A DNA stretch of 64,000 nt from Massospora cicadina (taxonomy: Eukaryota > Entomophthoromycota > Entomophthoromycetes > Entomophthorales > Entomophthoraceae): contig JAKSZP010007884.1 of assembly GCA_022478985.1 (NCBI GenBank), positions 248,001 to 312,000 of the forward strand, read 5' to 3'. The position numbers were made by a program, and so were the translations under genes. Positions 46,435 to 57,300 of this stretch are shown here, in pieces. The notes under the pieces are model-generated. The model was not told where the DNA came from. It worked only from the letters and a program-made list of their open reading frames with translations, and did not search any database. How positions within the stretch are numbered: the stretch's first letter is position 1; every line of letters begins with the position of its first letter.

Positions 46435-47567
46435 TGTAAAAATTTATGGGTTTGGTTATTATCAGCATATAAACCCTACAAGCTTATTACTTGCACAGGT
46501 TCAGTTATTGCGCAATTTGTCCACGTTGTATTGCTGTTGATATAATTGGTTGATAATAGTATGCCGACTATTATCCAAAGTTGAATGGATTTATTAGATC
46601 TCAGCACAACGCTTAGCCAGTATTTCCGCACAAAATACTTGAGAAGTCTTGAAATATGGATATATTCCCTCATACCATCTACTCAATGTTCTCTGAGATT
46701 CCATGGTGACATTTTCTCCAGTTGATACATAATCATTAGCAATCCCCAATTTGTTTCCGCTTCTTCTTTGGATCCCAGCTCAGATCCTTACTCTTTTTCT
46801 TAAAGAGTCTCAAAATATTACACATAGTAATAATATCCCTGAGAAAGAATAGAACAAAGGGATTCTGGAGTTTACTAAACTGGTACATCTACTATATACT
46901 GTATATGCTGTAAACCTGTAAACTGTTTTTATTATAAGTGAATTCTAGGGAATTTATAGTGGGATTTGACCATCTAACCCTTGGTTGACACCTCTTAAAT
47001 GAAACGGCAGCCAATGCCATTGAATCACCCTTCCTTGTCTCAGCAGCGATGGTCTCCCCTATCTTGACTAGGATTCCGTTGTTGGACATCCTTGAGACCT
47101 AAAACGGAAAGAGTTGGAAAACGTGTCCCTAACGTTTTCCTCTCAATCCACGCGAATAACCATATTTGGCAAGTGACCTGCTTAGGTAATGGGACTTGTT
47201 ACCCATTAAGGCAGGTCACAAACCAACTGATCAATTCACTGGTTGCAGGTGGCATAACTCGCCTTGCAACTTACTACTTACATTCCCAATTAGTCGGTGA
47301 TAAAACCCAACCAATCCTAATCAGTACACCTGATTGTTGATCACTATCAGATGCCCCTATTTCTTTGGCAACTCTGCCCAACGAGATCTTAAGCATTTGT
47401 CTGGATTAATCCCAGATGGATTTGACCAGGAGAATATCCTAAAATCCCCCAAACATAATTACTTAAAAATCAGGGTCACCAATTTCCAATTCACCTCACA
47501 CTAGGGAATTATCCCCTAGAGATTCCTGATAATATAGCCGGCTGGGAATATGGGCAAAAACCCAACA
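46435..47567 (-). repeat. gypsy-D 5' LTR
   Basis: 1133 bp, partner of 38574-39708. Begins TGTAAAAATTTATGG and ends CCCAACA on plus. It is followed by gypsy-F integrase sequence. Confidence 0.9.
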
Positions 47568-48290
47568 TTTGGATTTCAGGAGGGTATGCAGCGGGGCCTC
47601 TTGCCCATACAGGGCTTTGAAGAAGGACATTCCTTTCACTTGATGATGGCTTGACTGGTAAGCCACCTTCGCTGATGGAAACAGTTGTTTCACTTTGAAT
47701 TGTAATTAAGAGTCATCTTCTGTAAGATTTCCTTAAATGTCCCATTCAATCTCATGACACTTCTGCTGGAGAAAATTTGTAGGAAGTAGTGAACTGATGC
47801 TTCACCACTACCAAATTTTTCAATTTCTTCACCATGTCCAAGCTAAACTTCTTTCCATTTTCTGACAATAAACTTGAGGGCGTCTGTTTCTTGTGATCAC
47901 ACGATTGCACAAGAAATGGGCAGTGGAATTCGTGGTATACATCTTGACCAAAGACGCTTTGACCCACTTAGTGAAGTGGTTGATTATTACTAGGAAAAAT
48001 TGGATCCATTGGATGCAGTTGGAAACTGTGCTACCATGTCAACAGAAACACTACTGAATGGTGCAGTGGAGGGAACCATTGTAAACTTGAATCGCTTCTC
48101 CAGCGGTTGAAAACAATCACAAGGTACACACAACTCCAAGGCATGGTGTACTTTATCAGAGATACATTCCCAGTAAAACCTCTCCTTGAGGTATCTAACA
48201 TTTTTGGGATTCTTCCATGGCCCATGTGCATGTGAAACTCCATCACTATCTCCATGAAATACTGGGCCAGATGTTAGGGTACCACTTATT
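47568..48290 (-). pseudogene. pol: gypsy-F integrase, core part
   Basis: On minus, HMGHGRIPKMLDTSRRGFTG, then the Cys pair in ELCVPCDCFQP, lie near 48090-48230. The core follows with weak text. SHHQVKGMSFFKALYGQEAP near 47590-47650 is the usual post-core landmark. It is interrupted by element D and continues at 38573. Strongly degraded. Confidence 0.65.
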
Positions 48291-48389
48291 TAAATCTTCT
48301 TATGGAGATTATCATTGACACGCCAGGTGTCTTTAGAAAATTTGTGCAGGACGCTCTTGAGTTCCTATGTCTCTTCCTGCCAGGACTCT

Positions 48390-48990
48390 TCAGGTAGTGA
48401 AAATAAGCTGAACAGCTGATTGCTCTCTGGCTCTTTCAGGTGGTATACTGGTAATATTGACAAACCATCCGTGGTGAGTGTTAATCTCTTTCGGGATGTA
48501 TGATATCAAAATCATACACTTGGAGGATCCATCCCAACAGGCAAGGCGTCCATTTGAGTCCATCATGTTTCTTAACCAGCAAAGCAACGCTTAATCTGCG
48601 ACTACTATAGTATGTACTTCATATAGATAAGGCCTAAAGTGCTTGACAGCTCTTATTACTTCCAGGCCTTTGCGTTCAGTAATCGTTTACTTTTTTTAGC
48701 TTTGCCAAATAATTTGGAGCAACATATTAGCAGGTGATCCACCATGTCCTCATCCAGTTGTGCAATATTGCACCAAGTCCCACATGACTGCTTTGGAATA
48801 CAAGTAGAAGGTCTTATTGAAGTCCAGATAGGCAATTTTGGTGCTTCTACCAATCACGCTATCACAACTCCTCCAGATGCGCCCACAGGTGCTAACGCTG
48901 GGGAACTCAACATACTGGCTGACTGCAGGAGGCTTAATGCATCACAGTCAGTTGAGAGGACAGGAGCTTCATAAGACGCGGCAATGGACG
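48390..48990 (-). pseudogene. pol: RNase H-like segment in gypsy-F
   Basis: On minus, TKIAYLDFNKTFYLYSKA near 48815-48870, then AQLDEDMVDHLLICCSKLFG and ALLCWLRNMMDSNGRLACWD near 48520-48590. These match RNase H landmarks of gypsy elements (YPDF...FxLxTDAS; HPVAYxSKL; ALLxWL). A second RNase H-like stretch lies only 150 bp upstream (49140-49700), so this could be a duplicated or chimeric part. Confidence 0.55.
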
Positions 48991-49139
48991 AGACTTTGTT
49001 CATTAGAATGAAGTATAATCAAATAATAAATAGGATATATTATATGCTGCTAAAAACTTTATCTAGATAAGTCAGTACTATTTATAGTACTATTAAAAAG
49101 TAAAAGGGAATAATGATTCATTGATGATGGCGAAGAGTG

Positions 49140-50700
49140 ATTTATTGTTTAGCTTGATTCCCAAGTAGTTTGTCCATCATTGCGTCCCACCTGGAAGGTC
49201 AGCTGAGCTTCTTGATCTTCTGGTAGTTGTTTCGTAGCATAAGTTAAATTAGTATCAACCTTAAGTAGGAGCTCTTTCCAATAGTCCAGGTTTAGAGGCC
49301 CAACTTTCTAGCTTCCAGAATAATTAGCTGATAAAGATATTGGGAGCTTTGGACAGCAGATAATGGAGATGTGTTAAAATGGCCTTGGAATTAGGCAACT
49401 TATTTAACAATAATATTAAAATGCTTATTAGAAGAATTTATTTTAAATCAGGTAATACAAAATTCTAATTACAACCTGATGATTGGAATCGAGCCTTAAT
49501 TTGACATATTGAGATTTATAATAGTTTGAAGGCCAAGTCCTGCGTAGCAGTATATGTCGAACTTTTCCCCAGAAAAAGGCTTACACCTTGCATAGGAAGA
49601 ATCCCAAGACATGCCTTCAACTCTGAGGATGCCTGATCCTGCTCCAGGATCGATTTGAACTTTGTCTCTTTAGTCATCAGGTAGGTAAGGGGCGCATGAA
49701 GTCAAAGAGATAAGGGATAAATTTTCTGTAGTACCCCACCATTCTTAGAATAATTACACTTCCCTCATACTCTTTGGTGGCTCCATTGCCATTAATGCAT
49801 TCACTTTCCTGTCCTGAGGCTTAATTCCAGCTGGCTTATCTCGTGCCCCAGGAACTCCAGTTGTCCTTCAAGAAAATACAATTGCTTCTCATCAGTTTCA
49901 GGTTGGATGCATTTAGCTGCATAAAATCCTCATGTAGATGTTGCAAGTGTTTTTGAAACTTGTGACTAAACACAGTGATGCCGTTGAGGTATATTAACAC
50001 ACTCAATATCTTAAATTAACCAAAGATGGTATCCATCACTCTTTAAAAGGTTGCAGGGGCGTTACAGAGCCTCTACGGCATCCTCATGGGTTCAAACAAC
50101 CCTTAGCTGCTGATTAAAGAGCTTTTCTCATGGTCCTCAGGAGAGAGCTCCGTTTTACATTAGCTGATGGCTAGGACAATTGCCAAAAAGTTTTTAGAGC
50201 CACCCAAGCAATATAAAGCATCAACAATGCATGGAAGCGGGTACAAGTCCTCCTTTTTTTATCTCGTTTAGGTGATGGTAATCCATGGCTACCCTATGGG
50301 CCCCATTCTTCTTGTGTGACAGCAACAAAGGACATCCTCGTGGGCTCTTTGACAGACATATCAGCCCAGTTTTGGCATACTGGTTAAGCTCTTGTGCAAT
50401 GAATGTTTAACGGTTTTCAAACAGCGGTAAGGTTTGGACTTGAAGGGGGTAGCAGATCCAGTGTCCATCTTACAAAACTTTCCTTTTCACTGGCCGTAGT
50501 TGTTGGGGCAAGTGCTGAAGATGTCATTAAGTATTTCTATAAGTTCGCCCAACTCTTTTTGCAGCTTAGGGGTCACCTCACTAAACCCAAGCTTGTAAAA
50601 ACTTCCTACTGCACGTAAGGATTCAATATCTTGGCAACAGGTCAGGCGTCAAGTGCTACAACTTGTCCCTTTTCAACTCAGATTGGGTGGGTAGTGATTT
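49140..50700 (-). pseudogene. pol: gypsy-F reverse transcriptase, heavily decayed
   Basis: On minus, SHKKNGAHRVAMDYHHLNEI near 50270-50330, LCNAPATF near 50060 after MRMP, then IYLNGITVF near 49970-49990. The RT active site YLDD reads YLNG here. QLEFLGHEISQLEL near 49860 and a WGVLQKIYPLSL-type connection near 49730 follow. Stops are dense. It is more decayed than D, E or G. Confidence 0.7.
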
Positions 50701-50869
50701 TCCCAAAAAACAAGGTTTAGCTCTCCAGAGCAGGTGGAATCATAGAATCATGCTAGTTCGCTGGGCTCTTGCTCTCATATTCATACTCAACCGTACACTT
50801 TCATAATGGTGTCAGGAGATATCTTAACACTGATCAAAAAGTTCATTATTTTAGTCACTGGCCAAATCT

Positions 50870-51400
50870 CTATGGTTTTACTGGAGCTCAGATAAAGCCC
50901 ATCCTCTGCGCTCATAGTAGATTTTAGTTGCTTTACACCTTTCTTCAGCAAGGTGTAGGTAATTATATATCAATTGGTCCGGTTTAATTAAACATGTATG
51001 CAATTTTCGTGGTTTAACGTCCTTGTCCTTGAACAACAGGGTAAGTTGATAGCACAGAATGCTAATCATGCTTCTGGTCAAGTCGATTTTCGCCCCAAAC
51101 TTCAGTAGAAAATGTGTCCCAATTGGGAAATTATAACAGTCGTTGTCCATAACTACTATGGGTGCCATCAGGACCATTAACATAAATTGTAAAGGCAAAG
51201 CAGAATAAGCTTCTAAGTCATGAGTGGTGTCAGATCCTTTGGTACATTACTTCAAGGTATATGACATCAGGCATGAACTTGAGTTTCTTCTTAAGTTTGG
51301 AGGAAATCATGTTAACTGGACCCCCAGTGTCCAGTACTGCTAGTACGCGCACCTTCTGGATAATGACTTCCACCTTCATTGCGCTCTAACAAAGGGATTA
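50870..51400 (-). pseudogene. pol: gypsy-F protease
   Basis: KVRVLAVLDTGGPVNMISSK near 51300-51358 on minus keeps the retropepsin D-T-G (51323-51331). The open frame 50878-51198 gives the C-terminal half (YNFPIGTHFLLKFGAKIDL) and the linker. GAYSALPL-like text is present as EAYSALPLQF. A frameshift separates the two. Confidence 0.75.
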
Positions 51401-53311
51401 CCAGTGGTCAGGACGTCAATGGCAGATTTTTTCAAATTGTTTCTAGCAACAGCGCTTGTATCAGCTTTGTAGTGCTCTTGCCATCTGGTACCACATTCTT
51501 AAAGATAAGCGCCCAACTGCTCTCCTTCTTTAAATGATTTGATCACTCAGATGTAAAGAGAGTGTCTATAACTCTCCAGTTCCCAGCAAGGTGGTGCACA
51601 GTGCACAGCCACAAAGCCCAGGAAACTCGTCGTCAGGATTATTGTAAAAAGAGCACTGTAAAAGGCGCCAGAGCCAAAGTAATCCTGTGCAATGAAGTAT
51701 AACGTGGTGTAGAGTAGTTGGAAACAGATAAACAGGAACACTCAGGTGGGCCTTACAGGGGAGCCCATAACCAAGCTGAGATCAGTGCTGGAGGGTTTGA
51801 GTGCCTCAGTTTGGAGGGAACCAAGGGGGCCCAAAGGTGCACTTGATCTTGTAGATACTTTAAAAAAGATAGGACGGCCACCGGTGTTAAAGACCTCTTA
51901 AAGAGGTCCATGAACAGGTTCACAATAGTAACCATAAGTTAAAAAAACTGTAAACGAGTGGGGAAATTATTTCAAAAAAGACAACAAACATGTAAGGTTG
52001 GTCTTAAAGAATCATACTTAAACGATTTCTGGAAATCATTGATTAGTGGAATTGGCGCTAAGCCCAGGTGCTTCAATAAGCGCACTCTTCCATTGGACAG
52101 GGTACTATATTTAGAGATTGACTGAACTTGGGTTATCAAATTGAAGACAAGGCTGACCCAAGCCTATAAATTCTAAAATTGAACAGGTTTTAAAACCACT
52201 TTTCCTATCAGCCAAATTGAACTGTTATCATTTAAAAGGTAGATCATTCGTTTTAATGCTACTTCTGAAATACATGACTGAGAATCTTGCACTTCCCCTG
52301 AACTAACCTGGACATATCCGGCCTGCACACAGTTTTGGTCCAAGGTGTGCATTAAGTCATAGAGGTCCTGTAACTTGACCTTATTTGACTCTTGACGCCA
52401 GCTTTTTCATGGAAGTTGTTTCCCTCAATAAGATCATGTAAATATGACATCAGGTATGTTTGTTTGGGCCAAATAAGTAGTTTTGAAGCAGACCCATAAG
52501 TACCATAAACTCTCAAACTAGCCAATACACTCAACGCGCTAGGTGCCCCTTACACGTGGTAACCCGCACTAGCTAAGTCTTCAAACCCATAATCGTCCTT
52601 ACCCTCAGTTTGGATCCACCCAGTTTATGGTGTTTGGTGTATCCTCTTTAGGGGTTGTCTCCTTTATTTTGGCGTAATTTACATACAGAGTAGTTAAAAG
52701 TGCCTAGGTTGGTGGCACTTGTGGCACTTAAAATTCTTGACGTAACAAGCATTCAGGCGGTTTGTTACTCTTCACCTTTGGCTTGTCAACCTTATCATTG
52801 GTGACATAAACGGCCTTATTGACTCTTTGAGGGGGTCGTGTTGGTGCCATATTTTTAAATTTAGATTTTATGTTTCTTTTACGTCAAGTAGCGCCTCCTT
52901 AAGAGCTTTTTGGGACTTCTACTATTGACCGCCATTGTCATATGCATCTTCAGATTAGGTTGCATCTTAAATATACTCAGTAAAACGGTTTTAACGGTGG
53001 GAAGATCCATTTTTCCATTGGCCCATAAATGCTGAGCCTTGAGATGTTAACAAGAAGCATAATTCACAACTGATTCACTTTTCCCCATCTTTAACAGGAA
53101 CTCTTGTTTCATAGTATAAATATACTGTTCACTACCAAGCTTGGAGAATAAGAGGTTCTTAACAATGGTCCAAGATAATTTATGTCATAAGCTTGTGCTC
53201 AGAATCTCTTGAGCCTCGCGGCTCATGCATCCTTGTACATGGAAAGCCTTCTGGTGATTGCTAGCGCCATCCATTGTTTTTTATACATTTGGAGGAATTC
53301 CAAGATTGTCC
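51401..53311 (-). pseudogene. gag: gypsy-F gag C-terminal half
   Basis: On minus, capsid-like text with FHVQGCMSREAQEILSTSL, LLFSKLGSEQYIYTMKQEFL and MGKSESVVNYA (52990-53250) fits Retrotrans_gag. The knuckle near 52700-52745 keeps all four ligands (C-x2-C-x4-H-x4-C, CHKCHQPRHF then a stop and LLC). The part 51401-52690 between knuckle and protease shows no recognisable domain. Element G cuts the gag at 53311. Confidence 0.65.
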
Positions 53312-53794
53312 TGTTGATTCTAAGTGTATAGGCTTATTTCTGCCGAGTCGGTTTGCACAGGGTTCTAGCCACTGAGCAACCAAATCGGCCAATATGAAGA
53401 TTGTAAACCTGTTAATAAAACTTGAATAAAATATATATGGAGCTATCACCTCTTATTTTGACCTTTATTATATTTATTAATTTTCAGACTTATCTGCAAC
53501 CACTTAATCACCCAAAAAAACCTCTCCCTCAATCCTTCATGTGACTCATTATATCTCAGTCTCCCAAGCTAGATGCATCCTCAGTCTGGTAGTCTTCTAT
53601 TCATCTTCCCTTTTCTAGAAGCTCTCATTCATATCAAATCTTGGCATAATTCTCCTCAATTCACCAATTGGTTGACATTTCAATCGACTGATTATTTGTA
53701 TGCCTCTTTTCATTAATATTGAGACTCGTCTTGATTCCCCCTTTAATCCGTCGGTATGGTTAGCATATCATCCAGTCATATCAACTTCCTGACA
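53312..53794 (-). repeat. gypsy-G 3' LTR
   Basis: 483 bp, begins TGTTGATTCTAAG and ends CTTCCTGACA on plus. Partner at 60188-60666 (479 bp). Confidence 0.92.
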
Positions 53795-53809
53795 TTACAC
53801 CCCACTTTG

Positions 53810-54830
53810 ACTGGATGATATGATTTTACTGTTTGGATGCTTGGAGGAACTTCACATGAATTCGGTTGATGATCTGACCCCCCACAGGTTCCTTTATAAT
53901 GTAGACATCCATGCCGATCTTCTTGATTACCTCAAACGGGCTGACCCAGATGATGGAGAGCTTGTTTTTCCTCCCAAAATTGTGCTGATTGTGGAAAAAA
54001 ACATGGTCCCCTACAGCAAACAGCGGAAGTCCACTTCATCTCTTCTGATTGGGTGCCTGATTGCAAATCTTATTAGCCAAACTGGTAGAGTAGGCTTCTG
54101 TTTGCAGCTTGATTAGTGTATCTGTAAGAGTCTTTAAATATCGCTGAGGTCCATCCCACCAGTATGCTCTACACATGAGTAAAGCAAGGCAGGCAGAGCT
54201 GAATGTCGACCATACAGCAGTTAAAACGGGCTCTTACAAGTGGATGAATGATAGCTGATATTATACACAAACACAGCTGTTTGTAGAAGGGCACTCTATT
54301 CCAAGGTTTGATCCTTTACCAATTTATGGAGTATGTTCACTAGGGTTCCGTAAACCCGCTCCACCATTCCATTTGATTCTGGATGATTTGGGTTTATTTA
54401 AAGCCCCACGGATTGCCATCAACTCGTTCAACTTTGGTAGAATGTGAAAAGTGAGATTGGTTCCATTATCCGTTAGGGTAAATTGCGGGCAGCCATGTCA
54501 TTGTATAACACACTCCATAAGAAACTTGGCAGCGGTGACCGCGCCCAAGTTGTTAATGGCCCTAGCCTCCACCCATCGAGTCAAATGATCAATGACAACA
54601 ATTATATACTTGGATCAATTGGCGCAAGTTGGCAGAGGTCCCACTACATCAATGGAAACGGTGTGCCAGGAAAATTGAGGTTTAACCGGCTGGTATGTGG
54701 TCTTCTTTTAGAATGAGTTTTCCACTTGACACTGATGGCAACAGCTAACCATCTCCAATACGTCGTAATGCATGCTATCCCAGTAGTATCAGGGTTGCAA
54801 TAACTCCAGCGTTTTCCAAAATCCTCCATG
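53810..54830 (-). pseudogene. pol: gypsy-G integrase
   Basis: On minus, the zinc-binding part begins AHCAVGHGGFWKTLELLQP near 54795-54855, with CCHQCQVEN after it. The core has SIDVVGPLPT, IDHLTRWVEARA and LTDNGTN, then NGMVERV after a shift, so all D-D-E positions are visible. C-terminal: FAVGDHVFFHNQHNFGRKNK and IIWVSPFEVIKKIG near 53920-54020. It is one of the better preserved integrases, but it is frameshifted. Confidence 0.85.
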
Positions 54831-56400
54831 ACCTACAGCACAATGAGCATCCATAATAAAAGCAGGTTGAGCCAAAGGTTTAGGGAAACTCATCGTCAAG
54901 TCTCCAATCCACTTATATTGTTCTCCCCCACATAGGAAAGTATCTACCCTGAGTCCATCTAGTACATTGATCACATGCGGCAGCTCATCCTGTAATTTGT
55001 TCACCACCATCTTCTCATAAATTATGTCAGCTAAATCCTCCGTGATAACAACCATTGGAAGCCAGAAAAGACAATCTGCATTTTGATGTTTTGCTCCTGG
55101 ATGATGTATAATCTTGTCTCATACCCCTGGAGCTTTATTTCCCAAAGTGCGAGATGCCCTTCCAGTTCACGCAGATTCTGCAGCAAGCGCAAGGAAGCGT
55201 AATTCATCACTACTTGGAATCTTACCCCATGCAAATATACCTGAAACTGTTTGTAAGCATAGATCACCGCTAAACACTTCCACTTGGTCATGGTGTAGTC
55301 TCATTTGTGACAGTTCAAGCTTCGAATACAGAATGTGACAGGATGCTCCATGCCATCATTGTCCTTCTAGGATAATACTGCCTCTATAGCGGCGAGAGAT
55401 GGATCCGTTTGCACTATAAATTGTTTGTCAAAGTTGGGATATTGCAAGGTGGGTGCGCTTTCTAATGCAGTTTGCAACACATTAAAAGCGTTCTGGCATT
55501 GTTCCATCCAGTCAAAAGAAGCGTTTTTCTTTAGCAACTCAAAAATTGGGCCCCAATGCAACTGAAAATGGGAATGAACTGTTAGTAATACCCGACCATC
55601 ACCAGAAACAACTGAATGTCCCGTTTATTACCTTGAGGAGTTATCTTGCTTATTGCTTCTACTTTAGCTGGCTGCAGTTTAAGCCTGTTTGAATCCATGA
55701 CGAACCTGAGGTATTCTAATTGTTCTTTAGAGAAGTGGCACTTCCAGGGCTTAATTTTGATATTAGCAGCAGCGAGGCGCTGAAACACATGTTCCAAGTG
55801 GGCAAGGATCTCTGTAAATATCTGCGAGAACACATTGATGTCATCAAGGTAAACTAGGATACAGGACAGCTTTAAATCACCTAAAATCGTATCTATGGCA
55901 TGCTGAAATGTAGCTGGGGCGTTACACAACCCTTGTGGCATGTGAGTCAGCTGGAACAACCCTATCAAATGATGATTGCACATTTCTACTGTTCCACTGA
56001 TGGCAATTTGATCTGCCAGTACCCCAAGATCAGGTCCATGGTGGAAAAATAATTTTCCCAACCCAATCGGTCTAATGCATCATCAATCCGCGGAAGAGGG
56101 TAGTAATCCTTCTTTGTTACATTATTGAGCTTGCAATAGTCAAAAACCACTTAATTTGAGTCATCCTTTTTCTTTACAATGAGCACAGGTGATGCCCACA
56201 GACTGTTTGACGGCTCTAGCATTCCTTGCATGATAAGTTTATCCATCTCATCAGAGTCAACCTCTTCCACCACTTTTGAACATCTAATAGGTCGTGATCG
56301 ATTGGGAGGGTGATCCCCCATATCTATCTGATGTACCACCCCTTGAGCGCACCCCAAATCATGATCATCATGTGAAAAAATATCCTAATAATTTTCAAAG
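54831..56400 (-). pseudogene. pol: gypsy-G RT and RNase H
   Basis: DMGDHPPNRSRPIRCSK and [20 protein letters not shown] (56151-56357) open the RT. HMPQGLCNAPATFQHAID and YLDD (55840-55851), then EQLEYLRFVMDSNRLKLQP, follow in an open frame of 159 codons (55582-56061). RNase H has FIVQTDPSLAAIEAVLS (55367-55561) and KWKCLAVIYAYKQFQVYLHG (55031-55291). A link to integrase with LPHVINVLDGLRVDTFLC (54789-55055) is shared with E. Confidence 0.87.
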
Positions 56401-57300
56401 ATGATGCCACACCCTATCTTGATCTTCCACCAATAATCGCATAAGTGCTTCCCACAGAACCATAGTCAATACACCAAACGATGAGAAGCCAGTAGTCTCA
56501 GATTTCCCATGAGCCAAAATCATAATTAGGTGAACTTCCTCTATAGGAACAAAGTGTAGGTAAGCCACTACTTGGTTTTTCTGGATCATTAATGTCTTCT
56601 TCTGTAAGTTTGCTAGCAGCACTTTCACCTCCACATTCCCAGGTAGCAGTAACAATGGAGCCACATGTGGTTCAAGCTGCGAATGCTGGTGAGGCGCCAT
56701 AATTTTCTCCATAAAGCCCTTTAGGGACTTCGATTTCAAGGCCAGTCCCTACTATGCACTGGTGTCCAGACGGTAGGCTCAGAGCGCTTGCTTCCTGAAG
56801 CGGGATCCCTTTGTACTTGTAAATCTGATTGGGGAGGGTCCTGGTCTGTTGCCTCAGTTGTCGATAATGAACAGGAATCACTCTGTCGCTGCATGCTAGA
56901 TTGATCTGACCAGAGTGTACTGGATCCATTGGGATTCCACAAAAAGAAAAATTTATATGGGGATCTGTTGTCCTAAAATAGTAAGAGTTTCCTCCGCCAT
57001 TTTTTTATGACACCAAATTTTTTTCATAAAAGCCACTCCATTTAACATGTCATAGTTGTTATTTGGCAAAACCACAACTGGAGTGGAAGCCTGGACTGAC
57101 CTAAATCATAAAGGCAACGCGCTATATGCCCTTTAGACACAGTTCTATGCGTTCCCATGGTCCCATATACTACTTGATGGTCCACATCCAGTTTCAACAG
57201 GAGTTTAGCCACCAACTGGGTAGAGACTATGTGCACAGGGGCTCCTGTGTCTATAATAGCGCGGATTTTTGTGTATTGAACGAAATTGTCGCTTTAAGTA
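56401..57300 (-). pseudogene. pol: gypsy-G protease and linker
   Basis: On minus, KIRAIIDTGAPVHIVSTQLV near 57210-57270 holds an intact D-T-G (57243-57251). DVDHQVVYGTMG follows. The linker has GLEIEVPKGLYGENYGAS (56672-56929) and PHVAPLLLLPGNVEVKVLLA (56395-56739), as in E and D. Confidence 0.82.

Larger units (their letters stand above)
38574..47567 (-). mobile_element. gypsy-D, Ty3/gypsy-type LTR retrotransposon
   Basis: 8994 bp with LTRs at 38574-39708 and 46435-47567 (1135 and 1133 bp). Each LTR begins TGTAAAAATTTATGG and ends CCAACA on plus. The order on minus is PBS, gag, protease, RT, RNase H, integrase, then an unusual 1.5 kb region before the polypurine tract. The flanking 5-mers GATGG and TTTGG agree at only three bases. 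The host element F reads through the insertion point in integrase. Confidence 0.88.

Noticed and set aside
52352..52534. Small minus-strand open frame between F gag knuckle and protease
   Set aside because: It is open for only 60 codons in a decayed gag-pol linker and has no recognisable domain.
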